Assembly (NCBI GenBank): GCA_003142855.1
Contig: PLNW01000060.1
Location: forward strand, 1-33,012
Direction: 5' to 3'
Length of the DNA stretch: 33,012 nucleotides
Source of the DNA: Myxococcales bacterium
GTDB taxonomy: Bacteria > Myxococcota_A > Polyangia > Fen-1088
How positions within the stretch are numbered: position 1 is the first letter of the stretch; every line of letters begins with the position of its first letter. This document shows, in pieces, positions 1 to 7,519 of this stretch. Position numbers and translations under genes: made by a program. The notes under the pieces were generated by a model that did not search any database, was not told where the DNA came from, and saw only the letters and a program-made list of their open reading frames with translations.

Positions 1-17
1 TTTTTGAATCAGTAGTG
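1..17 (+). repeat. Left copy of 17-base inverted terminal repeat
   Basis: The first 17 bases, TTTTTGAATCAGTAGTG, are the exact reverse complement of the last 17 bases of the window (32996-33012). After one mismatch two further bases (TA) also agree. The repeat is A/T-rich compared with its surroundings and brings an in-frame TGA (5-7) into the hsdM frame directly before recognisable HsdM residues. It could be a mobile-element end, an adapter or primer tag, or an assembly break. I do not recognise it as any known vector or adapter sequence. Confidence 0.85.
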
Positions 18-19
18 CT

Positions 20-220
20 AAGTACGCGCGTGTCGTGGACCTAGCCGAGATCGAGAAGAACGATTTCAACCTCAACATCAGCCGTTACGTGGAAACCGCC
101 GCGGCTGCCGAAAAGGTCGATGTAGCCGCCGCCATCACCAGGCTTCGCGAGGTTGAGAAGAAGCGCGCCGAGGCCGAGGTGCGGATGAGCGCTCACCTCA
201 AGGAATTGGGCTATGAGTGA
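20..220 (+). CDS. hsdM: Type I restriction-modification DNA methyltransferase subunit, C-terminal fragment
   Basis: This is the 3' end of a type I N6-adenine methyltransferase, the modification subunit that works with HsdS and HsdR. The residues KYARVVDLAEIEKNDFNLN followed by ISRYVET match the conserved tail of HsdM proteins. A coiled-coil-like stretch follows (residues VAAAITRLREVEKKRAEAEV), the part that in this family helps contact HsdS. The catalytic domain with the SAM-binding and NPPF/Y motifs lies outside the window. An in-frame GTG at 35 allows a 61-residue reading, but it falls inside conserved HsdM sequence and is not a real start. The frame upstream meets TGA at 5-7 inside the terminal repeat, so the gene is either cut by the window end or interrupted there. 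Its stop overlaps the hsdS start by 8 bases, indicating translational coupling. Confidence 0.85.
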   Translation, partial: KYARVVDLAEIEKNDFNLNISRYVETAAAAEKVDVAAAITRLREVEKKRAEAEVRMSAHLKELGYE

Positions 221-1499
221 GGGACTCCTAGCCAGCACTCCCCGCGTCCTGACACCGACCGGCTGGTCTTGGCGCCGACTCGGCGATCTTGCCAGCGAAG
301 TTGCCGAACGGGCGGGTGGAGTCGAGTACTCGGTACTGTCGGTCACCAAGCATCGAGGAATCGTACGGGCTGAGGACTACTTCAAGAAGGCAGTCCACGG
401 CCGCGAGACGTCGAACTACAAGGTGGTCCGGCGCGGTCAGTTCGCGTATGCGACCATTCACCTCGACGAAGGGAGTATCGGCTGCTTGCGTGATGATGAT
501 GCCGGGATTGTCAGCCCGATGTACACGGTCTTCGACTTGCGGGACGGTATCGAGCGAGAGTACCTGCTTCGCGTCCTGAAACAGCCGGAGAGCCTGGCTA
601 CGTACCGCACGCTCGCACAGGGGACTGTGAACCGGCGCGCGTCGATAGGCTTTACTTCCCTGGCATCTCTCTACGCGCTGATACCCCCGCTCGCCGAGCA
701 GCGGAAGATCGCGGCCATTCTGTCATCGGTGGACGACGCGATCGAGGCGAGCCAGGCCGTGATCGACCAGCTCCAGGTCGTGAAGAAGGCCATGATGGCC
801 GAGTTGCTCACCCAGGGCCTCCCCGGCCGCCATAAAATGCTCAAACAAACCGAAATCGGCCAAGTGCCGGAGGAGTGGGAAGTTGCGGCACTTGGCGATC
901 TGCTCAGCAGCGGCCCGGACAATGGGCTCTACAAGCACCTTTCTGCTTATGGCGAGGGCGTGCGCATTGTGCGTATCGATGCTTTCTCCAACGGGGAGAT
1001 TGTGGCCGAAGATGAGCTAAGGCGCGTGCGCATCGACGACACGGAAACTGAGCGTTTCAGGCTCGCCACCGATGACATCCTCATCAACCGCGTGAACAGC
1101 TTGAGTCACCTGGGGAAGGTCGGCTTCGTTCAGACTCTCTCAGAGCCGGCGGTGTTTGAGTCGAACATGATGCGACTCACGGTCAACAAAGCCAAGGTAC
1201 TGCCAGAATTCGCGTTTGCGGAACTCGCATCAGAGCGGGCACGTGAACACTTTCTCAGTCGAGCGAAACAGGCCGTGGCGCAGGCCAGTATCAATCAGCA
1301 GGATGTGAAGTGCTTCCCGATCCTTCTTCCTGGGCTCACGGAGCAACATGCAATCGTCGAGGCCCTGGGCACAATCTCGCGGCGGATGCACCACGAGGCA
1401 GAATCGCTGAATGCGCTGGTGAACACGAAGTCCGCCCTCATGTCCGTCCTCCTCACCGGCGAGGTCCACGTGCGCGTGGACGAGGATGCGGCTGCATGA
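213..1499 (+). CDS. hsdS: Type I restriction-modification specificity subunit
   Basis: HsdS binds the bipartite DNA target and sets the specificity of both methylation and cleavage. The 428-residue length is normal for the family. There are two target-recognition halves (about residues 15-165 and 215-375), each followed by a conserved helical spacer. The first spacer contains PPLAEQRKIAAIL and continues through VDDAIEASQAVIDQLQVVKK to LLTQGLPG. The second contains LPGLTEQHAIVEAL and ends LMSVLLTGEVHV. The phrase IGQVPEEWEV that opens the second half is also typical of HsdS. The ATG at 213 overlaps the end of hsdM, and the TGA at 1497-1499 overlaps the next ATG (1496), so all three genes are probably translated as a coupled unit. 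The recognised DNA sequence cannot be read from the protein. Confidence 0.95.
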   Translation: MSEGLLASTPRVLTPTGWSWRRLGDLASEVAERAGGVEYSVLSVTKHRGIVRAEDYFKKAVHGRETSNYKVVRRGQFAYATIHLDEGSIGCLRDDDAGIVSPMYTVFDLRDGIEREYLLRVLKQPESLATYRTLAQGTVNRRASIGFTSLASLYALIPPLAEQRKIAAILSSVDDAIEASQAVIDQLQVVKKAMMAELLTQGLPGRHKMLKQTEIGQVPEEWEVAALGDLLSSGPDNGLYKHLSAYGEGVRIVRIDAFSNGEIVAEDELRRVRIDDTETERFRLATDDILINRVNSLSHLGKVGFVQTLSEPAVFESNMMRLTVNKAKVLPEFAFAELASERAREHFLSRAKQAVAQASINQQDVKCFPILLPGLTEQHAIVEALGTISRRMHHEAESLNALVNTKSALMSVLLTGEVHVRVDEDAAA

Positions 1500-2275
1500 C
1501 GGAACGGCGTCCCTTCAGCGACTACATCGTCTACGTGGACGAGAGCGGTGACCACGGCATGGAGACGATGGACCCGTCGTATCCGATGTTCGTCCTGGCG
1601 TTTTGCATCTTCCGCAAGGACGACTACGCACAGAAGGTCGTGCCCGCTGTGCAGGATCTCAAGTTTAGGTACTTCGGCCACGACCTGGTCATCTTGCACG
1701 AACACGAGATCCGCAAGCAGACCGGGCCGTTCAGGATCCTGCGCGACCAGAACCTGCGAGCTGCGTTCGTCGCGGACGTGACCAAGTTGATGGAGGAGGC
1801 GCCCTTCACCGTCGTGGCGGCTGCCATAGACAAGATAGCCTTGAAGCGACAGTACGCCCACCCGGCCAATCCCTACGGCCTGGCCGTCGAATTCTGTCTG
1901 GAGCGACTGAGGTTCTTCCTTCGGGATCAGAAATCGGGTTGTGGCCTGACATACGTCGTCTTTGAGGGACGTGGCAGCCGAGAAGACAAGGACCTGGAAC
2001 TATCGTTCCGCCAGGCATGTTCTGGCGAAAACCCCTACCGCCAGGTGACCTGGTCCTATACCGGGGCAGGCGACGATTTTCCCTTTGAACCCCTGTTTGC
2101 GCCCAAGAGCTGCAACTCGTCAGGCTTGCAGCTCGCCGATCTGGCCGCACGACCCATCGGTCGCCACCTCTTGGACCCGGCGCAGGAGAATCGGGCCTAT
2201 TCGGTCATCGAACGCAAACTCCGGCGCAGTTCGACGGGCGACGTGAAGGGATGGGGGCTGAAATGCTTCCCCTGA
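1496..2275 (+). CDS. DUF3800 domain protein embedded in the hsd operon
   Basis: A predicted 259-residue soluble protein of the DUF3800 family, whose biochemical role is not settled. Visible family marks are the N-terminal YIVYVDESGDHG (about residues 10-21), a middle region with LVILHEHEIRK (about 62-72), and the C-terminal SGLQLADLAARPIGRH (about 207-222). Conserved Asp/Glu/His residues of this kind suggest a metal-dependent hydrolase or nuclease-like site, but that is inference. The ATG at 1496 overlaps the hsdS stop (ATGA), which decides the start; the longer reading from 1310 runs inside hsdS and is rejected. Position between hsdS and hsdR and likely translational coupling argue for a role in the restriction system. 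DUF3800 genes are known near restriction and phage-defence genes. Confidence 0.85.
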   Translation: MTERRPFSDYIVYVDESGDHGMETMDPSYPMFVLAFCIFRKDDYAQKVVPAVQDLKFRYFGHDLVILHEHEIRKQTGPFRILRDQNLRAAFVADVTKLMEEAPFTVVAAAIDKIALKRQYAHPANPYGLAVEFCLERLRFFLRDQKSGCGLTYVVFEGRGSREDKDLELSFRQACSGENPYRQVTWSYTGAGDDFPFEPLFAPKSCNSSGLQLADLAARPIGRHLLDPAQENRAYSVIERKLRRSSTGDVKGWGLKCFP

Positions 2276-2284
2276 ATAACAAAA

Positions 2285-2306
2285 GGCCCCGGGAAAACCC
2301 GAGGCC
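2285..2306. terminator. GC-rich hairpin between DUF3800 gene and hsdR
   Basis: Left arm GGCCCCGGG (2285-2293) and right arm CCCGAGGCC (2298-2306) pair with one mismatch around an AAAA loop. On the minus strand the hairpin is followed by TTTTGTTATT, so it looks like an intrinsic terminator for leftward transcription. On the plus strand there is no U tract, so it may only slow or process the hsd transcript. It sits about 10 bases after the DUF3800 stop and about 97 bases before the likely hsdR start. Confidence 0.45.
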
Positions 2307-2402
2307 AGTTGCCGACCGGGAACGCCCAGTCCTGATGCTTGTAATGTGCGCTCGCGCGAGGTTTTCGTCAAGACCCTGGCCGTTGGCGTCGGAGACAAGT
2401 CC

Positions 2403-5400
2403 ATGACGCGCTCACTCGGCAGCGACTGGAACGAGGCCAAGCTCTCCGAGGATCCGGCGGTCGGGCTGCTGCAACGGCTCGGCTACACCTATGTCCCGCC
2501 CGAGGTTCTTGAAGCCGAGCGCGAGTCGTTCAAGGAGGTCGTGCTCAGCAAGCGGCTGGCGGCTGCTCTCAAACGCCTGAACCGCTGGCTGTCGGACGAC
2601 AACCTGGCCAAGGCCGTGCGGACCGTGACCATGATCCAGGCGACCAGCCTGATCGAGGCCAGCGAGCGCGTCCACATCATCATCACCCAGGGCATCGCGC
2701 TCGACCAGGACCTGGGCGACGGCAAGAAAGGCCAGACGGTTCGTTTCATCGACTTCGACGATCCGGCCAAGAATGAGTTCGTCGTCACCCGGCAGTTCGG
2801 CGTGATCGGCAGCAAGAAGAAGATCATCCCGGACGTGGCGGTCTTCATCAACGGGCTGCCGGTGGCGATCGTAGAGTGCAAGAGCCCGACCCTGGGCGAC
2901 GGCTGGAAGGCCGAGGCCATTGATCAGTTATCGCGCTACCAGGAGCTGGAAGACCGCTATCACGATCTGGGTGCGCCGAAGCTGTTCGAGACGGTCCAAG
3001 TGCTGATCGCGGCCTGTCGCGAGGCGGCTGTGTACGGCACGGTGACCACGCCGCATCGGTTCTTCGCCGAATGGAAGGCCACGTGGCCGCGCTCGGCGAG
3101 CGAGCTTGAGGCTGTATGTGGACGAAAGCCGACGATCCAGGATGTGGCCCTGGCCGGGCTGCTCACGCGCGAGACGCTGCTCGATCTGATGCGGAACTTC
3201 GTCGTCTTCGAGCGCGATTCCTCCAGCGGTCGGATCATCCGCAAGCTGTGCCGCTATCAACAGTACGTTGCCGTGAACAAGGCCGTGCAGCGTGCTCGCA
3301 CGGCCAAGAAGGCAACCGATCGCGGCGGCGTGGTCTGGCACACCCAGGGATCGGGCAAGAGCCTGACCATGCTGTGGCTGGCGCTCAAGCTGCGCAACGA
3401 TCCCAGGCAGGATAACCCCACGCTGGTGATCGTGACCGACCGGACTGACTTGGACGATCAGATCACCAAGACCTTCCGTGCCTGTGGCTTCCGCAACCCC
3501 GAGCAGGCCGAGAGCGTGCGCCACCTGCGCGAGCTGCTTTCCGGGCCGACGGGCAAGACCATCCTGACGACGGTGCAGAAGTTCCAAGAATTGACAGCCA
3601 GCGAGCCCGGGCGGCGAAGCGATCGCGCCGCGCACCCCACCCTGTCATTGGCCCGCAACATCTTCGTGCTGACCGACGAGGCCCATCGCACGCAATACGG
3701 CGGCCTGGCAGCCAACATGCGCCAGGCCCTGCCCAACGCGGCCTTCTTCGGCTTCACCGGCACTCCCATCGACAAGAAGGATCGCAGCACGCTGAGCACA
3801 TTCGGCAGCTACATCGACACCTACACCATCGAGCAAGCTGTCGCGGACGGCGCCACGGTGCCCATCTTCTACGAGAGCCGCCTGCCTGAGCTGCGCATCG
3901 TCGGCAACACCCTGGACGCCCTGTTCGACCGCGTGTTCGCCGACCGCAGCGAGGAAGAACGCGAGGCCATCAAGAAGAAGTACGCCAACGAGGCGACCAT
4001 CGCGGGAGCGCCCAAGCGGGTCGAGGCCATCTGCCTGGACCTGGTCACGCACTTCACCCAGTTCATCCGGCCCAACGGCTTCAAGGCGCAGGTGGTGACC
4101 TGCTCGCGCGAGATCGCGGCCCTGTACAAGGAGACCCTGGATCGCCTGAACGCGCCCCAGTCGGCCATTGTGATTTCCGGGTCGAACAAGGATGACGATG
4201 CGCTGGTCAAGCACCACACCAGCGAAGAGCAGCGCAAGGACATCATCGAGCGATTCCTGAAGCCCGGCGATCCGCTGTCGATCCTTGTGGTGTGCGACAT
4301 GCTGCTGACTGGGTTCGATGCGCCGGTCGAGCAGGTCATGTACCTGGACTCGCCGCTGAAGGAACACACCCTGCTGCAAGCCATCGCACGGGTGAACCGC
4401 ACGGCGGACAAGAAGACCTACGGTTTGATCGTGGACTACTGGGGCGTTTCCGAGGCGCTGCAAGAGGCGCTGGCCATCTTCGCACCCAGCGACATCAAGG
4501 GCGCCATGCACCCCAAGGGCGACGAGCTGCCGCGCCTGCAAGCCCGGCACGCCGCCGCCATGCGCTTTTTCGTGCGGGTGAAGGACAAGAACGATCTCGA
4601 CACCTGCGTGGCCGTGCTGGAGCCCGAAGACGTCCGGGCCGAGTTCGACAGCGCATTCAAGCGGTTCGCGCAGTCCCTGGACATGTTGTTGCCCGACCCG
4701 AAGGCGCTGCCCTATGTGGCCGATGGCCGCTGGCTCGGCAAGATCCGGGGCACGGCCGCCGCGCGGTTCCGGGACAGCAAGCTGGACGTTTCCGACTGCG
4801 GCGAGAAGGTGCGCAAACTGATCGAGGAGGCCGTGATCGCGGACGGCATCCAGATCCTGGTCAAGCAGGTGTCGCTGTTCACGCCCGAGTTCGACGCCAA
4901 GCTGAACGCGCTCAAGACCGACGAGGCCCGTGCCAGCGAGATGGAACACGCCATCCGCGACGAGATCCACATCAAGCTGGAAGAAGATCCTGCTTTCTAC
5001 ACGTCGCTGCGCCAGCGGCTGGAGCAGATCATCGAAGACCGCAAGGCCAAGCGCATCGACGCGGCGGCGCAGTTGAAGATGTTCGAGGCCATGACCAAGG
5101 ACATCCGAGGCCGGGCCGATGCGGCCGAGAAGCTCGGCCTGAGCCAGACCGGCCTGGCCATCTATGGTTTGCTGGGCCTACTGCACTTGCCGGGCGCCAA
5201 GGCGCGGGACGACGCCGACTCGCCCTATGGCAAGCCCGACGAGGCCAAGACCGCCCTGGCTGGCCTGCTGGAAGAGCACCTGGCCCAGCACGCCGAGATC
5301 GTTGACTGGCAGATGAAGGACGACGTCCAGCGCGAGATGCGCAAGGTGATCAAGAAACACCTCCGCGCGGCGGCCTATCCAGCCGAGCGGGTTGACAGCC

Positions 5401-5447
5401 TGGCCGAAGGCATCGTGGACCTGCTCAAGCGGAGGCGCCCCGCATGA
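2403..5447 (+). CDS. hsdR: Type I restriction endonuclease/translocase subunit
   Basis: HsdR translocates DNA using ATP and cleaves unmethylated DNA at a distance from the target when complexed with HsdM and HsdS. Reading from the ATG at 2403 gives 1014 residues. In order are an N-terminal PD-(D/E)xK nuclease with PDVAVFING and IVECKSP (about 143-160), then SF2 helicase motifs: Walker A QGSGKSLTM (about 314-322), DEAHRTQYG (about 425), FTGTPI (about 451) and QAIARVNR (about 659-666). A C-terminal helical region contacts the methylase in this family. I prefer ATG 2403 to the upstream GTG 2346 because GGAG sits 8-9 bases before it and the protein then opens directly with typical family sequence (SDWNEAKLSEDPAV). 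All nuclease and motor motifs look intact. The stop overlaps the downstream peptidase start. Confidence 0.95.
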   Translation: MTRSLGSDWNEAKLSEDPAVGLLQRLGYTYVPPEVLEAERESFKEVVLSKRLAAALKRLNRWLSDDNLAKAVRTVTMIQATSLIEASERVHIIITQGIALDQDLGDGKKGQTVRFIDFDDPAKNEFVVTRQFGVIGSKKKIIPDVAVFINGLPVAIVECKSPTLGDGWKAEAIDQLSRYQELEDRYHDLGAPKLFETVQVLIAACREAAVYGTVTTPHRFFAEWKATWPRSASELEAVCGRKPTIQDVALAGLLTRETLLDLMRNFVVFERDSSSGRIIRKLCRYQQYVAVNKAVQRARTAKKATDRGGVVWHTQGSGKSLTMLWLALKLRNDPRQDNPTLVIVTDRTDLDDQITKTFRACGFRNPEQAESVRHLRELLSGPTGKTILTTVQKFQELTASEPGRRSDRAAHPTLSLARNIFVLTDEAHRTQYGGLAANMRQALPNAAFFGFTGTPIDKKDRSTLSTFGSYIDTYTIEQAVADGATVPIFYESRLPELRIVGNTLDALFDRVFADRSEEEREAIKKKYANEATIAGAPKRVEAICLDLVTHFTQFIRPNGFKAQVVTCSREIAALYKETLDRLNAPQSAIVISGSNKDDDALVKHHTSEEQRKDIIERFLKPGDPLSILVVCDMLLTGFDAPVEQVMYLDSPLKEHTLLQAIARVNRTADKKTYGLIVDYWGVSEALQEALAIFAPSDIKGAMHPKGDELPRLQARHAAAMRFFVRVKDKNDLDTCVAVLEPEDVRAEFDSAFKRFAQSLDMLLPDPKALPYVADGRWLGKIRGTAAARFRDSKLDVSDCGEKVRKLIEEAVIADGIQILVKQVSLFTPEFDAKLNALKTDEARASEMEHAIRDEIHIKLEEDPAFYTSLRQRLEQIIEDRKAKRIDAAAQLKMFEAMTKDIRGRADAAEKLGLSQTGLAIYGLLGLLHLPGAKARDDADSPYGKPDEAKTALAGLLEEHLAQHAEIVDWQMKDDVQREMRKVIKKHLRAAAYPAERVDSLAEGIVDLLKRRRPA

Positions 5448-6163
5448 TGGCCATTGAGCGATCCGAGGTTCGCTTCGGCTTGACGGCCATCCCGTACATG
5501 GTCAGGCGCAGCCAGCGGCGCGGGACCGTGTCCATCGCCATCGACCCGTCCATGGGCGTCCTGCTGACAGCACCCCAGACCACGCCGATCGCGCGGTTGG
5601 ATCGCGTGGTACATGACAAGGCGCGATGGATCGTGGAACGGCTGCGGCGTGGGTCGGCGGATGCGGAGCGCACGGCGCCGCGCGAGTTCGTGAACGGCGA
5701 GACTTTCCTGTACCTGGGCCGTCAGTATCGGCTGCGAATCGTGGCAGGCGCGGTGGCCAAGGTGGTGCTCACGGGCGGCCGGTTGGCGGTGACCGTGCCG
5801 GTGGGCAGTGCAGCGGCGGTGCGAAAAGCGGTCGTGGCCTGGTACCGGCACCACGCTGCCGAACGCCTGCCCGAGCGAGCCGCGATCTGGGCCAAGAAGC
5901 TGGGCGTGGCGGTGCCGGTGGTGCTGATCCGCGACCAGCGGCGCCGCTGGGGGAGCTGCGATCCCAAGGGCAACCTGCGCTTCAACTGGCGGATCATCCA
6001 GGCCGCCATGCGGCTGGTGGACTACGTGGTGGCGCATGAGCTGGTTCACCTGGCGCACCGGAACCACACAGCCGGGTTCTGGGCCGCGCTGGGGAGGGTG
6101 ATGCCGGACTATGAGGCACGGCGGGAGCGACTGTGCCAAGTCGGGAGGCGCTTTGAATGGTGA
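5444..6163 (+). CDS. YgjP-like M48/DUF45 zinc metallopeptidase coupled to hsdR
   Basis: A predicted 239-residue cytosolic zinc metallopeptidase of the YgjP/DUF45 (SprT-like, M48-related) type. The active-site motif HELVH is at about 198-202, with a likely third zinc ligand His208 in the following NHTAGFW segment. The family phrase RRRWGSC...LRFNWRIIQA precedes it. No signal peptide or membrane segment is visible. The start at 5444 overlaps the hsdR stop (ATGA) and has GGAGG at 5431-5435, so it is translated with hsdR. YgjP-like peptidases are known as frequent neighbours of type I restriction operons. A role in controlling HsdR levels or processing a substrate is inference. Confidence 0.92.
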   Translation: MMAIERSEVRFGLTAIPYMVRRSQRRGTVSIAIDPSMGVLLTAPQTTPIARLDRVVHDKARWIVERLRRGSADAERTAPREFVNGETFLYLGRQYRLRIVAGAVAKVVLTGGRLAVTVPVGSAAAVRKAVVAWYRHHAAERLPERAAIWAKKLGVAVPVVLIRDQRRRWGSCDPKGNLRFNWRIIQAAMRLVDYVVAHELVHLAHRNHTAGFWAALGRVMPDYEARRERLCQVGRRFEW

Positions 6164-6266
6164 GGGACGCATCCCGGATTCCTGCACGGCATCGCGACCG
6201 GCTTGCAACGGCGACGGGCGAACTCCAAGATGGTGTGAACCGCCGCCGTGCCAGGGGATCCCGATC

Positions 6267-7493
6267 ATGCGTACCTGCGTCGCTCTCACCCTCGTTCTTC
6301 TCTTTGCAGCGTGTGGAAGATCGCCCTTGGACGTGCTCTTGTCCGCCGATGGGGGATGGAACCACTTCGCCGCCACCGGCCCGGATTCAGCCCTGGACTC
6401 AGCAGCCAGCGCTGCTTGCGTGAGGTGGCAGCTTGCTCCACAAGTCACCTACGCCACAGGTCCTGCCCCGAGTGCGGTGGCAATCGGTGACTTCAACGGC
6501 GACGGCTCGTTCGATCTGGTGGTTGCGAATCTCGGCAACAGCACGGCGAGCGTGTTGCTCAACGTCGGGGATGGAACCTTCGCCCCGCAGGGCACCTACG
6601 CCACGGGCACGAGCCCCTACTCCCTCGTGGTGAGTGACCTCAATGGTGATGGCAAGAGCGATTTCGCCGTGGCGAACTACGGAGCCGGAGCGGAAAACGT
6701 GGGCGTATTTCTCAACAGAGGCAACGGGACGTTCGCCTCCGAGATCACCTACTCCAAGGAAGGCTACGATCCGCTCGGTCTGGCCGTGGGAGATTTCAAT
6801 CGTGACGGCCACCCCGATCTCGCGGTGACCACCGTGGATCCCAACGCCATGGGCGTGTTTTTTAACCATGGCAATGGCACATTTGATATCCAGGTGATGT
6901 ACCCCACAGACGCGGGGCCGGTCTCCCTTGTGGCCGGTGACTTCAATCACGATGGGGTGCCGGATCTCGCTGCGGCGAACTGGGCGTCCAGCACATTGAG
7001 CGTATTTCTTAACAATGGCCATGGCACTTTTCCCGCGCAGGTCACCTACGCCACGGGTGCGCCGACCAGGCTCTACTCAGGTGGGGGCGACCACCCCTCG
7101 TCAGTGACCGTGGGCGATTTCGACGGCGATGGCAGCCCGGATCTCGCGGCGGCGAACATGGAGTCGAGTACGGTGAGTGTGTTTCTCAACACTGGCGATG
7201 GCACGTTTCTCCCACAGGTGATGTACCCTGTGGGCGACGTTCCCTATGCCGTCGGGGTGGGGGATTTTGATGGCGACGGTCATTCCGATCTCGCTGTGGC
7301 GAACAATGCAGGCACAGTCAGTGTGTTGCTCAACCTCGGCGACGGCACCTTTGCGCCCCAGCAGACCTGGGCAACGGGCATCAATCCACAGTCCTTGGCA
7401 GTGGGCGATCTCAATCGCGATGGCCATCCCGATCTCGCTGTTGGGAATTCCGGTGACGGCACGGTCGGAGTGTTTCTCTCGCAGTGCCAGTGA
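6267..7493 (+). CDS. FG-GAP/VCBS seven-repeat beta-propeller lipoprotein
   Basis: A 408-residue predicted lipoprotein. The start at 6267 is chosen because AGGGGA lies 8 bases upstream and the product then opens with a short positively charged signal peptide ending LLFAAC (Cys16); the open frame extends upstream to 6111 without a signal. Seven repeats of about 50 residues each carry an Asp-rich calcium loop of the DxNxDG/DxDGDG type, starting near residues 75, 124, 177, 225, 284, 333 and 381, then DLAVAN and VFLNxGxGTF. Seven copies suggest one closed seven-bladed propeller of the integrin-alpha/FG-GAP class. Such proteins are usually outer-membrane or surface adhesion or binding proteins; the ligand is unknown. 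It faces the GH5 gene with about 26 bases between stops. Confidence 0.88.
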   Translation: MRTCVALTLVLLFAACGRSPLDVLLSADGGWNHFAATGPDSALDSAASAACVRWQLAPQVTYATGPAPSAVAIGDFNGDGSFDLVVANLGNSTASVLLNVGDGTFAPQGTYATGTSPYSLVVSDLNGDGKSDFAVANYGAGAENVGVFLNRGNGTFASEITYSKEGYDPLGLAVGDFNRDGHPDLAVTTVDPNAMGVFFNHGNGTFDIQVMYPTDAGPVSLVAGDFNHDGVPDLAAANWASSTLSVFLNNGHGTFPAQVTYATGAPTRLYSGGGDHPSSVTVGDFDGDGSPDLAAANMESSTVSVFLNTGDGTFLPQVMYPVGDVPYAVGVGDFDGDGHSDLAVANNAGTVSVLLNLGDGTFAPQQTWATGINPQSLAVGDLNRDGHPDLAVGNSGDGTVGVFLSQCQ

Positions 7494-7519
7494 CAGTGGA
7501 GGCGACTTTCAGTGTGAGG

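Noticed and set aside
1310..1495. Upstream extension of the DUF3800 frame
   Set aside because: It lies wholly inside hsdS in another frame and lacks DUF3800 similarity; the ATG at 1496 overlapping the hsdS stop is the natural start.
3645..4970. 441-residue minus-strand open frame inside hsdR
   Set aside because: It is the complement of a clear hsdR reading frame with intact helicase motifs; it is Leu/Val/Gln/Asp/His-rich without any family pattern, as expected of an antisense shadow in GC-rich DNA.
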